DNA from: Stereocaulon alpinum
Lineage: Eukaryota; Ascomycota; Lecanoromycetes; Lecanorales; Stereocaulaceae
DNA length: 64,000 bases
Direction of reading: 5' to 3'
Assembly: GCA_018257865.1 (NCBI GenBank)
Contig: JAEUBA010000001.1
Span: 434,001 to 498,000, forward strand
Part shown: positions 33,106 to 43,797 of the stretch, piece by piece
How the letters are laid out: every line of letters starts with the position of its first letter
How positions within the stretch are numbered: the stretch's first letter is position 1
Position numbers and translations under genes: made by a program
Notes under the pieces: generated by a model
The model's input: the letters and a program-made list of their open reading frames with translations, nothing else
Database searches by the model: none
Told to the model about the DNA's origin: nothing

Positions 33106-34762
33106 ATGATGGCTTCTATACCTCAGCTCAAGTTTACGAGCAAGGATGCTATCCCAGAAATCGTCAATGGCTGTCGTTCAACCTTCCATACGCATAAAAC
33201 GAGGCCGCTCGAGTTTAGGCTGGTGCAGCTTCGGAAGCTCTACTGGGGGTAAGTTCCAAACTTTTCAATGTGTCGAAAATAGCTGACAATTGCTCAGAAT
33301 GATAGACAACCAGGATGCTCTTGCCGCAGCTTGCAAGCAAGACCTTGGAAAGGGGCATTTTGAGGCATATCTTGGGGAGCTTGACTTTTGTACACAAACA
33401 ATCCTATACTGCTGCAACAACCTCGAGAAATGGGCGAAAGATGAGACTGCAAAAGACATATCGCTTGCCAACAAGCTATTGTTCCCTAAGATCAGGAAGG
33501 ACCCCCTGGGATGTGTATTGATAATTGGGTAAGCACGTTGGTTCTCATTTGGAAGCATTTACTGATTCACATCGAGACCTTACAACTTCCCTGTCAATCT
33601 CTTGATCTGTCCTCTCGCTGGCGCCATTGCCGCAGGAAACACTGCTGTGCTCAAGCCTAGCGAAAACGCGCCCAATGTTGCCGTCGTAATACAAAAAGTG
33701 ATTGAAGAAACCCTCGATTCTTCTTGTTACAAAATCGTTCAAGGAGCCGTACCCGAAACAACAGCATTACTAGAGCAGAAATGGGACAAGATCTTCTACA
33801 CCGGCGGTGTAACAGTAGGCACAATCATCGCAAAGAAAGCTGCAGAGACACTCACACCTGTAACACTCGAGCTTGGAGGCCGCAACCCAGCCATCATCAC
33901 CAAAAACGCCGATATAAGGCTGGCAGCTAGAAGACTGTTGTGGGGCAAAATTGTCAATGCAGGCCAAATCTGCATATCACAGAATTACACCCTAGTCGAC
34001 AAAGAGGTCCTAGATCAGTTCGTGGCCGAAACGAAGACCGCGATGAAAGAATACTATCCGAACGGTACACGGAACACTGAAGATTTTGGTCGCATAATCA
34101 ACGATCGACAATGGCAACGTCTAAAGAAGATGATGGACGAAAGCAAAGGCAAAATCCTCATGGGTGGCGGAATGGATGAGAGTGATAAATACATCGAACC
34201 GACCATGATCTTGGTCGACTCCCAGACTGATAGCCTACTTGCTGATGAATCTTTCGGGCCTCTTATGCCTATTCTTCCCGTCAACAACCTTGACGAAGCC
34301 ATCCGCATTGCGAATGAAGTCCACGATACACCCCTAGGTCTTTACCCATTCGGGAACAAAAAAGAGACAGATCGCTGCCTTCGCGAGATCCGCTCGGGCG
34401 GTGCATCAGTGAATGATGCCTGGATGCATGGCGGACTCGTCACTATGCCATTCGGCGGTGTAGGTGACTCAGGTCAGGGCAATTACAGAGGCCAAGCGAG
34501 TTTCGACTGCTTCACACATAGACGCAGTATCATATCAACACCATCATGGCTTGAGGGAATGTTGAATGCGCGATATCCGCCTTATGCAGGCAAATTGGAG
34601 AAAATGAGGTCGATGGGTCAAGCGAAACCGAATTTTGACCGAGATGGGAAAGTCAACTTTAGCTTGGTCTCATATGTCCTGAGCTTAGGGGCGGGGAGCA
34701 AGACTGGTGGGTTGATCCGCTATGCGCTTGTGTTGCTCGGTAAGCTGAATCTCCTAGCTTGA
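33106..34762 (+). CDS. Fatty aldehyde dehydrogenase (class 3 ALDH)
   Basis: Three exons (33106-33248, 33298-33528, 33577-34762), introns 48-49 nt, give 519 residues. It oxidises long-chain aldehydes to acids with NAD(P). Motifs: TRPLEFRLVQLRKLYWG near the N-terminus, G-PYNFPVNL restored by the second splice, YTGG, general base Glu223 in LELGGRNP, catalytic Cys257 in NAGQICIS, and late ALDH elements DESFGPLMPI and MPFGGVGDSGQGNYRG. A hydrophobic C-terminal stretch (GGLIRYALVLLGKLNLL) resembles the membrane anchor of microsomal or lipid-droplet fatty aldehyde dehydrogenases such as yeast Hfd1. Two adjacent in-frame ATGs (33106, 33109) exist. Confidence 0.93.
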
Positions 34763-35917
34763 TGGTGTCTCGGTTGCTGATGGGTTTTAGCTGCTCTGGG
34801 ATTGCGGCAGTACCTTGGATGAAATGAACGCACCGTGACGATACTTTGGAGGAGTAATGGAGGGAGCTGGACCTTCTTCACTGTGTTATTACCTGGATTT
34901 CCGCGGCTGATGAATATAGAAAATCAACACAGACAGCGCGAGTTATATATTAACATTACATTCTCACACCATATTTCCCTTACATTACGTGGCAACCCTA
35001 TCATCCCCCAAACACAAACCATCCAAGTCCTTACTCTACCCCCGCACCTCCCTCCTCCCCCTCTCCCAGCAAAACCTCCTACTTACCTCCCTTCCCTCGC
35101 TACTCCTCAAAATCCCTCAACCTCTTACTCTATCCCCCCCAACTCTACTCCCTAACCTCTCCCCTCTCCTCAACCCCCCTCTCCTCCCAGCAAAACCTCC
35201 TCTCCCCGTCCCCCGTCCTCTCCCTATCCTCTTAACCCAACTCCCATGCCTCCCTTACTCCCCCGCTTCCTATACACCATCGATCCGCTCTCTACTCCTA
35301 CTGCGCAGAAACCAGAAACACACTCATACCACACTATCTAGAGAAAGCCGCACGATGGATCTCCACTGCTACGGATGCTGAGCTGAACTGGAGGTGTTCT
35401 GCTCAGACTGGGAAGGGGATGAGATTCCTGATTTGATGTTCCCCCGGGGGTAATTGGGGCTTGGCTTGATTATGCGGTTTGGAAGGAGACAGATAGCCGC
35501 AATGGATTCATTTGCGGCAGGGGTCCCGCGCTTTCTGGTCCTCCTAAGCAGGAAAGAGTTGATTGTGACGGGTACTTGAATATGGAGTTCCTGGCGCGGC
35601 GCATTTTGGTATGGGGTTTGGACATTTTTGTGCTCGGGAAAACTAGAGAGCGATCGATTTTGATGCACTCTTGGATAAAGAGTGCCTCGCATGTCGCTCG
35701 TATGGTATGGGAATTGGTCAATTCTGTGCTCTTACTGAGCAAACTAAGGAGATATTCCCACATGTTTGGAGTTTGCCAAGAAACACGATATTCGACACGT
35801 AGATGAGGAGTTATGGATTCGGTATACTGTCTTCTAGTATATATAGTATATGCGTCTTGATTTGTAAACGATATAGTTCTCGAGACCGATGATAAGGCCA
35901 AGGAGTATGCACGGATA
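34763..35917. other. Gene-free stretch with pyrimidine tract
   Basis: Convergent 3' region of ALDH and the MFS gene. From about 34990 to 35330 the plus strand is almost all C and T with occasional A; an exact 18-nt repeat lies at 35063-35080 and 35184-35201. No gene is supported; open frames here follow from the composition. Confidence 0.5.
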
Positions 35918-37378
35918 TCAGACTCTCGCCTTCCCCCACCCCTTAATGGCAACCCTACTCGCCACCAAAAACGCGAAGCCACCCATCAGGGCACTCCCTG
36001 CCCATATTTGCGCGCCCAAGTACCGTCCATTCTCATTCTGGATCAGCGCTCCCGCAAGCGGAGACCCTGTCAACGAAGCAAAACTGACAGCGCTGAAAAC
36101 CATTCCCATCCTAACTCCCGCTTTCGAGAGATCGGTAGTCAGGCTAGATACCGTGGCGGGAAACAGGCCCTGAATGCCTGCAGCGAAGAGGCCGTAGAAG
36201 ACTGCGAAGACTGTTAAAGCTTTTGCGGAAGTGACAGCTGCCCAGCAATACAGCAAGAGTCCGGTGGCGAACGCGAATGGGATGAGGGTGTTCAAGGGGC
36301 CAAAGCAGCGGTCGGCGAGGTGGTTTGGGATGATGCGGCCGAAGATGCCTACGCCGTTGAGGATCAAGATGTTGTTGATTGAATCGACGTTGGTGATGTT
36401 GAGGATGTTATGGCCGAACGAGCCTATATAGTAGAAGGCGAAATAGAGGGCCCAGAAGTTGAGGAACATGCCAATTGTGAAGAGCGTATAGGGGAGTTCT
36501 TTAAATGCACTCCATTCTACTATCGGGCCTGATTTTCGTGGCGGGAGGCGGGGCTTCGTAAATGCGAGCGCTATCAGACTGACCGCTAGCATTACAAAGG
36601 CGAGTACGCGAACGGTCCAGGGGAAGCCAATCTTGGGAAGGAGTTGTTGAACAATCACCGGGTAGACGAGTCCGCCTGTTGCGGTACCGGATGCTGCTAT
36701 GCCGATTGCTAGGGAACGCTTCTTACTAAAGTACGTTGAGAGAAGGGCGAGGGCTGGGCAGAAGATAAGACCATTGCCAAAGCCGGTGCAGACGCCTTGG
36801 GCGAGGAAGAGCTGCCAGTATCTTGTCGAGAGAGAGGTCATGAAGACGCCTAGGACTTGAAATATGGAGCCAATGAGAAAAGTTATGCGGAATAGACCGT
36901 AGTCTGTTGCTCGGCCAGAGAAGGTACCAATGAAGAAGAGGAGGAAGATTTGGACGCTACCGACCCAGGAAATGTCTGAGGGTGGATGGGAGAGGGCAGT
37001 TACGTAGTAGGTCTGAAAGACGCCGAAGGAGTTGATGTAGCCCCAGGTATTGAAGACGATAAGGTGGGCCATTGCGGCTTGGGTCCATGCTGCCAGGCCG
37101 CCGTCTGGTGGTGGGCCAGGGTCGTTGTAGGATCGACGGGATGCTGTCCGACTTGTGACTCTCGATGTGGTGCTTCTTGCCCCATCGCCTAAACAGTTGA
37201 CGGGCTCAAGACCGTCCTCTATCTTCCCTGTAGGAGACCCTACCTCCTCATCTGCTTTACCTCTAGATAGTTGATTCGAAATACTAGGCCCCGATACTGT
37301 ACCGTCATGCTCCAATGTAGTCGAGGAGCTCAAGGTGCTTAAGCTCGATCCTTTGCTATTATGAACGTTGTTTCCCAT
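35918..37378 (-). CDS. MFS transporter, monocarboxylate-permease type
   Basis: Single exon, 486 residues. The N-terminal 90 residues are Ser/Thr-rich and hydrophilic. PPPDGGLAAWTQ just before helix 1 is the hallmark of fungal monocarboxylate transporter homologues (Mch-type). Then come NTWGYINSFGVFQTYY, SDISWVGSVQIFLLF, CTGFGNGLIFCPALALLSTYF, RSLAIGIAASG and, in the second half, GVGIFGRIIPNHLADR. Twelve helices are expected. Family members move riboflavin or small acids and are rarely true monocarboxylate carriers, so the substrate is open. The start at 37378 (MGNNVHNSKG) is used; the in-frame codon further upstream at 37411 is TTG. Confidence 0.9.
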   Translation of the reverse strand: MGNNVHNSKGSSLSTLSSSTTLEHDGTVSGPSISNQLSRGKADEEVGSPTGKIEDGLEPVNCLGDGARSTTSRVTSRTASRRSYNDPGPPPDGGLAAWTQAAMAHLIVFNTWGYINSFGVFQTYYVTALSHPPSDISWVGSVQIFLLFFIGTFSGRATDYGLFRITFLIGSIFQVLGVFMTSLSTRYWQLFLAQGVCTGFGNGLIFCPALALLSTYFSKKRSLAIGIAASGTATGGLVYPVIVQQLLPKIGFPWTVRVLAFVMLAVSLIALAFTKPRLPPRKSGPIVEWSAFKELPYTLFTIGMFLNFWALYFAFYYIGSFGHNILNITNVDSINNILILNGVGIFGRIIPNHLADRCFGPLNTLIPFAFATGLLLYCWAAVTSAKALTVFAVFYGLFAAGIQGLFPATVSSLTTDLSKAGVRMGMVFSAVSFASLTGSPLAGALIQNENGRYLGAQIWAGSALMGGFAFLVASRVAIKGWGKARV

Positions 37379-38301
37379 GCTGCAGATTACTAATTCCTTT
37401 GCACGGTGCAACGCATGTCCAGTCGCTCAGGAGCCCAGATATTAGCTACGCGAGATCCTTTGACGAAGTATCTCTACTCCTTATACGTCAGCCAATTCTA
37501 AAGGGTTCAAGCAACGCTGATCCGATACGGTAATTCTAAGAACGGTCTCCAGTATGCGTCAGGCCAAAGTCGAATGCCTCGAGCATCAGACATTTTGCGC
37601 AAGAAGAAGCAGGTCATCATTGAGATAGTGGAGGTCATAAAAGCTAGCTCCCAATTGATGGGATTATTATTAATGGCGTGTGAGTCAAGATTCCGTGTAG
37701 CCGTCGACATTACGACTGTTACTTTGAAGCCGTTACAAGCCGTTGGGGTATTTGCTCGCCCGGTCTCGGAGAGCGGAACCCTTTCCGCGCCGGTTTGGGA
37801 CGAGCCTTGTGATTATGACAACCAGCTGTCAAAATGCCAGTGCTAAACCGCCTGCTATCAGACATCAGCGAGACTTCTACTATATCATGACGCCACAACA
37901 GTTGGCTGCTGCGAGACATGTCACCATCAAGATATTTCGTAATGACTTGTTTAGGGTGTATTTGCAAGATCGTTGGCTTTATTCCAACACCATCAGGCTC
38001 TCTGCAATTGCCGAGGGTTAAAGGCTGAGGGTTGGCAATACCGTAGTTCACAATTTCCCGCGGTCGCGGACCCCAGAGCCGCCCTAAAACTTCCCCTTTG
38101 ATCAGGTCCTTATCTCGCTTTAGGCGCTCGCTTCAAGGGCTCGCTTCAAGGGCTCGCTTAGGAGCCAAACCCGCCCGAAGAAACTTGAAACTTTTTTTTG
38201 TCCTTGACGTGGATGTCTGTAATGCGCGACTCGTCAGCAGACCTGTGGTATCAGAAAACTCGTGCCTCCTTCTTTGCCGACACTATGACCTTAACCTGGC
38301 A
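37379..38301. other. Divergent intergenic region with short tandem repeat
   Basis: About 0.9 kb between two divergent genes, with no gene inside. A 13-nt unit GCTCGCTTCAAGG is repeated head to tail (2.7 copies) at 38126-38160. Confidence 0.5.
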
Positions 38302-39247
38302 ATGCCAGATACTCTGAAGCGCAGGCCCATGCAGCGCTTCATTGCAGCCCCAGCCAGAGCTGTGTCGAACGCATCGTGGCTCTACCCTTTCAAGGTCAAC
38401 CACTCCCGAAGCACGAACCTTGGATTCTGCTAACGTCCGCTGTCAGGGCATCTACTACTTCTTTTCCCACCGCTTCCTATGGCCGCTCCTCCGCGCCCGC
38501 CTCATCCCCAGTGTTCTCTTATCCCTATTCGTTCTCACAAACCTCTTTCTCTGGACATATCTACCTCAGGTCTGATCCGAACACCTTTGCTATCAGAACA
38601 TCACTGAATGAGACCAGGTAGCGTTTCTAGCAATATTCCATGGCAAGCTCGCATGGGTCAATGGAGCCTTCTTAGTCCTCGGTGAAGGCGCCGCAATCGT
38701 TGCCCTGCTCTTCGAAGCATTCTTTGTGGACGAAACACTCGTCGATGTCTTCGACGCCGTTCTCGTTAATGAAGGCTACATGGATTTAATCGCTACATCC
38801 CGTTTAATCGATCAAGATGGCCGAGATCCCGTCAAGCAACTCGGAAAGCCCACAACGAGCGCTGTCTATTCTCCCTTCTCCCTCCGCCAGATTCTTGAAT
38901 TTATATTCTTCCTGCCTCTGAACTTGATACCCGTGGCTGGCACACCCATGTTTCTCATCTTGACTGGCTACCGAGCTGGACCCTTTCATCACTGGCGGTA
39001 CTTCAAGCTGCGGGAGTTTACGAAGAAAGAGAAGAAGGCGTTCATAAAGCGGAGGCAGTTGAGATACACTTGGTTTGGGACTATCGCCTTGTTGCTGCAA
39101 CTTATACCCGTTTTGAGCATGCTTTTCCTGCTCACGACAGCTGCTGGATCTGCGCTTTGGGTTGTGAAGCTGGAGGAGCGAAGAAAAAGGGAAGAGGCGA
39201 TTGAAAGTAATCAAGCTGGGGAGCGTTATGTGGATAATCCCGTTTGA
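38302..39247 (+). CDS. EI24-family membrane protein
   Basis: Three exons (38302-38394, 38447-38569, 38618-39247), introns 48-52 nt, give 281 residues. Splicing yields SWLYPFK-GIYYFFSHRFLWPLL and WTYLPQ-VAFLAIFHGK, both typical of fungal EI24-domain proteins (relatives of yeast Rrt8/Lds outer-spore-wall proteins). Further marks are LVLGEGAAIVALLFEAFFVDE, VFDAVLVNEG, FFLPLNLIPVAGTPMFL and LTGYRAGPFHHWRYF. Four or more membrane helices are likely, plus a final VLSMLFLLTTAAGSALW helix. Family proteins associate with lipid droplets and spore-wall formation in yeast; the role here is unknown. The first exon is short but matches the family start. Confidence 0.85.
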
Positions 39248-39821
39248 GTAGCACCTACTATATAATCAATGGCTTCTTATCTCGCCATCATCGCCTGATA
39301 ACAATACCGTGAGCACCTGTTTGCTGAAAAGCGCGTCCTTCTTTCCAGGCTGACGCTATCAGAGCCATCAATCCATCACTGACCCGTGGTTATGATCACG
39401 GCAAGAATTGCCCAATGATAACAGGTTGTGACTTCCTGTGGTCAAGGAGCTCATTTCGTGGCCTAAAGTAGAGAATGTATTGCAGGCCATCTCTACAAGT
39501 AATACTGCATCTTGTTCCTAACGTTTTCTGTCCTCAACATCTTGCCTCTTCAAAACTGCCTCTATATGGGTTTTGGCGTTGGGAAGCCACTATGGGTGCT
39601 ACCGTACATGTTCCAGGTTCTTGGTTCACACCCCCACCACGTTAAAGGAAGCCACCGGATCCTGCTGCATACGGCAGTGCATTTTAATTATTCCCTCGAA
39701 ACTCAAAACACCATCAATTGACACCCCACCAGTATTCTGAAATCTTAAGTACACTGCACACGAAGCACAGCCTCTCACTGTTTCGACTTCTTCCACTTTA
39801 TTAGCAACTACTTTCCTGTTC
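39248..39821. other. Intergenic
   Basis: No gene recognised; contains the promoter side of the surface-protein gene that follows. Confidence 0.45.
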
Positions 39822-40958
39822 ATGACTCTTGAGATGGGCGCGTGTCACATCCTGCTTTTTGTTCTCCTGCTCACGAAATCATCCATGAGCCAGATAAGCT
39901 TTACCAGCCAGCAGACTTCTACCTTTATCGAAGGTGAGTAGTGGAAATGTATGAAGATCTCTCACATACCTTTTAACTAATTCTTATATCTTTAAGCACG
40001 AGCGGAAGCGAATTGTTACGGTTGCCATGTGGCTGTAGTAACGGGTTCTGAGGGAGGTTCATTGCGGAATGGGTTAGTATTGAGCGTTGAGACCGCAGCC
40101 TCTTCATCACTGCTAAACAGGAAAAGACTTGATCCCACGCAGACTGTCATTGTTTTTGTGGCGTACTCCACTACCAGCACATATTCCTCAAATCCGGTTT
40201 GCATAACGACTTCGGGGTTGTTAACGGTTTTAGCAACGCCATTCTCCGTTATAGGCACGGCCGGCGCTCCAAATCCGGCTGCAACTCAAGTCTTCATTGA
40301 TTTTCTAGGGCCCAGTGTTTGCTCTGGTTCTGATAACACACGTCCACTGAGTCTAACAACAGCATTGCCGTCAGATGCTTCGAGCAGAAGTTCAACGGCA
40401 GCGTATATACCGCCCTTGCAGGCTTCAAAGCCTACCTCAACTCTGAATTCAACGGCATCGCCCTTCCTAGCCTCAAAGCCTACCTCAACTCTGAATTCAA
40501 CGGCATCGCCCTTCCCAGCCTCAAAGCCTACCTCAACTCTGAATTCAACGGCATCGCCCTTCCCAGCCTCAAAGCCTACACCATCTCCGGCTTCTACGAC
40601 GCTGAACAGAGATACACGAATTGGCATTGGTGTATCCATCCCTATCGCTGTCATAGCCACGGGTTGGCTTGGGATTTTCTTATGGCGCAGGATGCGTAAT
40701 GGGAACAACCACACAGCTGCAACACAGGAAGAGCCAAACGCGCACGAATGTCAGCCATACCTTCAGCAGAAAGCTGAGTTGGAAGATCAAGAGAGACGTA
40801 AGCACGAATTAGAGGCAACGGAGAGGAGATATGGACTGGATGGAGACGACGATATCCATGAAATGTCCGTGGGAGCGAACAATCGTGCGACGCTCGAACT
40901 TCGAGCCAGACAAGAGCTGAGAGGAGCAGAGCATGCTCAGGAATTGGGATCTACATAA
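39822..40958 (+). CDS. Single-pass surface protein with Ser/Thr-rich repeats
   Basis: Two exons (39822-39933, 39997-40958), 63-nt intron, give 357 residues. A signal peptide is visible (CHILLFVLLLTKSS). The outer part has NCYGCHVAV and a stretch with SNPVCITTSG, then a Ser/Thr/Pro-rich stalk with tandem repeats. One membrane helix follows (IGIGVSIPIAVIATGWLGIFLW) with a basic stop RRMR, and a charged cytoplasmic tail of about 120 residues rich in Glu/Arg. This layout is that of fungal Mid2/Wsc-like cell-wall sensors or other surface proteins, but no WSC domain is seen. Function is not assignable from sequence. Confidence 0.75.
40422..40580 (+). repeat. 48-nt in-frame tandem repeat
   Basis: Three near-identical 48-nt units (40422-40469, 40470-40517, 40518-40565) and the start of a fourth encode ASKPTSTLNSTASPF plus one residue (L or P). 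Each unit adds N-linked (NST) and many O-linked sites. The units differ at only a few bases, so copy number has probably changed recently. Confidence 0.9.
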
Positions 40959-41657
40959 TGAGGACATGGTAGCGGTGTGTTGCACATATCTCCTGAACGA
41001 ACTCTGAAGCTTCTTGCACCTATTTTATCTTGAGAGCTGGATGCTTTTGATTGCGAGCGTGTATGTCTTGCTAATCCGACAATGTTGGGGATTGGTATAG
41101 AATTGCAGACGACTAGAATCGTCCATAAAGGAACGGAGGGAGTTATACTCTACTGTCATCACACTAAGGATGATTGCATGGCGCTGCCGTTCCCTCCTCG
41201 GCAAAGGAACACCACGACCTCGCAAAGTTGCCGTTGGCCGTGAAGCCTGCGCCTACAGGGCTCACGTCCAAGTAAGCACTGCCTTAAAGAGGAGCCTAGA
41301 ACCAGCAAATCATGCGGGCTTCATCTAATCCTGGTGGTGCAAGAAGGGCAGTCCGGATTTGTCCAAGTTACCCAGACGACCAGCTCCAGGGCGTTTTTCA
41401 GGGCCGTGCTTACCGTACTTAGGGGCCTTCTAGTGGCGAACAGTGTCTTGTGCCCCACCAAACGCCAAGTCATCCAAGCTCGATTTGCCCACCACAACCA
41501 CTGAGAGACGATCTACCGTCCAATAGGAATCGTAACATTTCTTAACCCTTTTACGCAACTTCAACACCATTCCGGCTTTGTACCATGAGCGGCAGCTCTC
41601 GCAGGAGAATCTCGCTACGCCCACAGTTATTCATGTCATGAGAGGCTTCCTCATCCG
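40959..41657. other. Intergenic
   Basis: No gene recognised between the surface protein and the HET gene. Confidence 0.45.
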
Positions 41658-43622
41658 ATGTTCCCACGTTCACTTACAACAAATATGACATGGACTCGAC
41701 TCATAAACGTAGCCAACGGTCAGCTGGAACGATCGTCCATCCAAAACCTGCCCTCTTTCATAGCAATATCTCACACTTGGGCCGAAGCACTGTTCCCTCC
41801 TAGTCTAACCTTCGATAAACAACCGGGTGCGGAAGCCATCAAATGCGTACTAGAGCAAGCTCTTCCAAGCATCCGCTACTGTTGGATTGACACGCTATGT
41901 ATCGACCAAGATGATGCAGAAGATAAGCGCAGACAGATACCACTCATGGGAGAAATTTACGGCAAGGCTGAAGCGGTCGTCATCGTATACAAATTCTCCA
42001 TGGGGCTCACTCAGCAGCAAATTGATGAAATTTCAACAGAAGTAGAAGACGCAGTCGAAATGTACAGAGAGGAAAACTGGACAAAAGAGGGTGAGAAATG
42101 GCAGAATGGCAAATACCGTCAACGCCTCAAAGTAGCAATGGACTGTCTTGAACTATTCACAAGATCACCCTGGGCTACTCGCGTCTGGACCCTCCAGGAG
42201 TTTATCTTAGCAAAAGCCACAGTCTGGATCGGCGGCGATCTCGTGCCCTTAAGGATCAGTGAGGAGCTTTTCCAAGCTATTCCCGATATCTGTGAGACAT
42301 TGAATATTGCAGAATGTATCCTAGGGAAATATAGTGTCCTATATCAATTTTACCGGGGCATGGCAGGTGCGAGACTAGGGCAGATCGATAGGACGCGCGT
42401 GATGGAGCTTTTGGGGAATAGGATTGCTAGCTTACCCGTTGATGAAGTCTTTGGGACTATGGCTGCTAGTGGAGTCGTGATTGATCAGCTCGGGATTGAG
42501 ACTAGAGAGGAAGCATGGCGCTTATGGTGGGAGAGTGCAGTGAAGGAGGGGTATGTGAGATGGGCACTGTTGCCGCCTGCTATGCCCGGACCTAATAATA
42601 CCACCACTCAAGGGCATGCCTTTCGAAATTGCGTTATGCCCACCTGCTCAACGCGCCATATGGCTTCTTCCAACTCAGGTCTGGATATAGTCACACCACT
42701 AGGCCCCATGGAAGTCGTAGACGGGACTGTCACAATGGACGGTCGATGGGCGGGCATCTGCAAGCCCATTCGCCGACTCGGTCGTGTCCATCAAGATGCC
42801 GATGGACTACTGCACAGAGACATCACTTTGATTCTCTTCGCCGCGAACAAATGGGATCTCTCCCTACGAATCGCTCGTGCATTTGGCGGAGGCAGGTACA
42901 CGCAGAAGAAAATCTTCATCATCGCTCAAACACTAAAGCACAATTACTACCGCGCTCAACTCGCAGTCCTATCACACACAGAAAGCAACTTCATACCTCG
43001 CTTCAGAAACCCACACTACAAAGTCATCTGGTCGGATTTCATGCTCCTACAATCAAGCCACATGATACTTCTGAACGACGGAATCGCATTCCTCGCCAAT
43101 TTACAAAACGATACTTTCGAAACCGACATCATCCTCGTAACAGGGACCAACAACCCACCGGCTAATAGACTAATAGCAGTAGATTTCAACGCAGTAAACA
43201 CAAGCGGAAGAACACTCCTCACCATCCTCGAAATAAGCCAAGACTTCCTCGACCCTCATTCTTCGACCCTACCTTCCTTCCACAAACTCGGTACCACCGT
43301 AGCAGTCGACATCACTAATCTCGAAACCGCCCAAAAGTTCTCTAGCTTCACGCTAAGCGATACGAAGTTATACCGCTTTAGGATTGGCGGTAGAGATTGC
43401 ACGGGGTGTAAAGGGGGTGATTCTAGCTTCGGTGATGGAAGTTCTGAAGAGAGAGCGTCGACGGTGGTTTTAGTAGGCGGGTTGCTTGATGAGAGATCGA
43501 AGCGCCGTTTGCGAATGGATGTTAGGCGGCAGGGGCGTGCTTTAAGGGGGGATAGTAGAAAGCGGGGTTCTATTCGGAGGAGAGTAAGTATGAGGCGAGG
43601 GCGGGGGCTGCTGAGGAAGTAG
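41658..43622 (+). CDS. HET-domain (heterokaryon incompatibility) protein
   Basis: Single exon, 654 residues. The HET domain lies at about 30-200: FIAISHTWAEALFP (the YxAxSHxW block), then YCWIDTLCIDQDD and MGEIYGKAEAVVIVY, then SPWATRVWTLQEFILA. HET proteins trigger or regulate cell death when genetically different hyphae fuse. The region after 260 has no recognised partner domain. The last 60 residues are extremely Arg-rich (RSKRRLRMDVRRQ...SIRRRVSMRRGRGLL), which is unusual and coincides with a switch to G-rich codons. It is convergent with the phospholipase gene, 175 bp apart. Confidence 0.88.
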   Translation: MFPRSLTTNMTWTRLINVANGQLERSSIQNLPSFIAISHTWAEALFPPSLTFDKQPGAEAIKCVLEQALPSIRYCWIDTLCIDQDDAEDKRRQIPLMGEIYGKAEAVVIVYKFSMGLTQQQIDEISTEVEDAVEMYREENWTKEGEKWQNGKYRQRLKVAMDCLELFTRSPWATRVWTLQEFILAKATVWIGGDLVPLRISEELFQAIPDICETLNIAECILGKYSVLYQFYRGMAGARLGQIDRTRVMELLGNRIASLPVDEVFGTMAASGVVIDQLGIETREEAWRLWWESAVKEGYVRWALLPPAMPGPNNTTTQGHAFRNCVMPTCSTRHMASSNSGLDIVTPLGPMEVVDGTVTMDGRWAGICKPIRRLGRVHQDADGLLHRDITLILFAANKWDLSLRIARAFGGGRYTQKKIFIIAQTLKHNYYRAQLAVLSHTESNFIPRFRNPHYKVIWSDFMLLQSSHMILLNDGIAFLANLQNDTFETDIILVTGTNNPPANRLIAVDFNAVNTSGRTLLTILEISQDFLDPHSSTLPSFHKLGTTVAVDITNLETAQKFSSFTLSDTKLYRFRIGGRDCTGCKGGDSSFGDGSSEERASTVVLVGGLLDERSKRRLRMDVRRQGRALRGDSRKRGSIRRRVSMRRGRGLLRK

Positions 43623-43797
43623 ATGGGCCATTGAATAGCCTGGGCACCTTCGCGCGGCCTAGATGGAAATTATTTATTATATACAGATGACAATTTCTGT
43701 ATTGTTACTCGATATATTCATGAGGCTTTGTGACAAGAGTCATGTTCCTCTTCTTATTCTCTATAGCCACGCACTACTCTTCCCAACAACTCATCAC

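Noticed and set aside
34835..35381. Plus-strand Pro/Leu-rich frames in the pyrimidine tract
   Set aside because: Stop-free only because the strand is nearly all C and T; no start context or homology.
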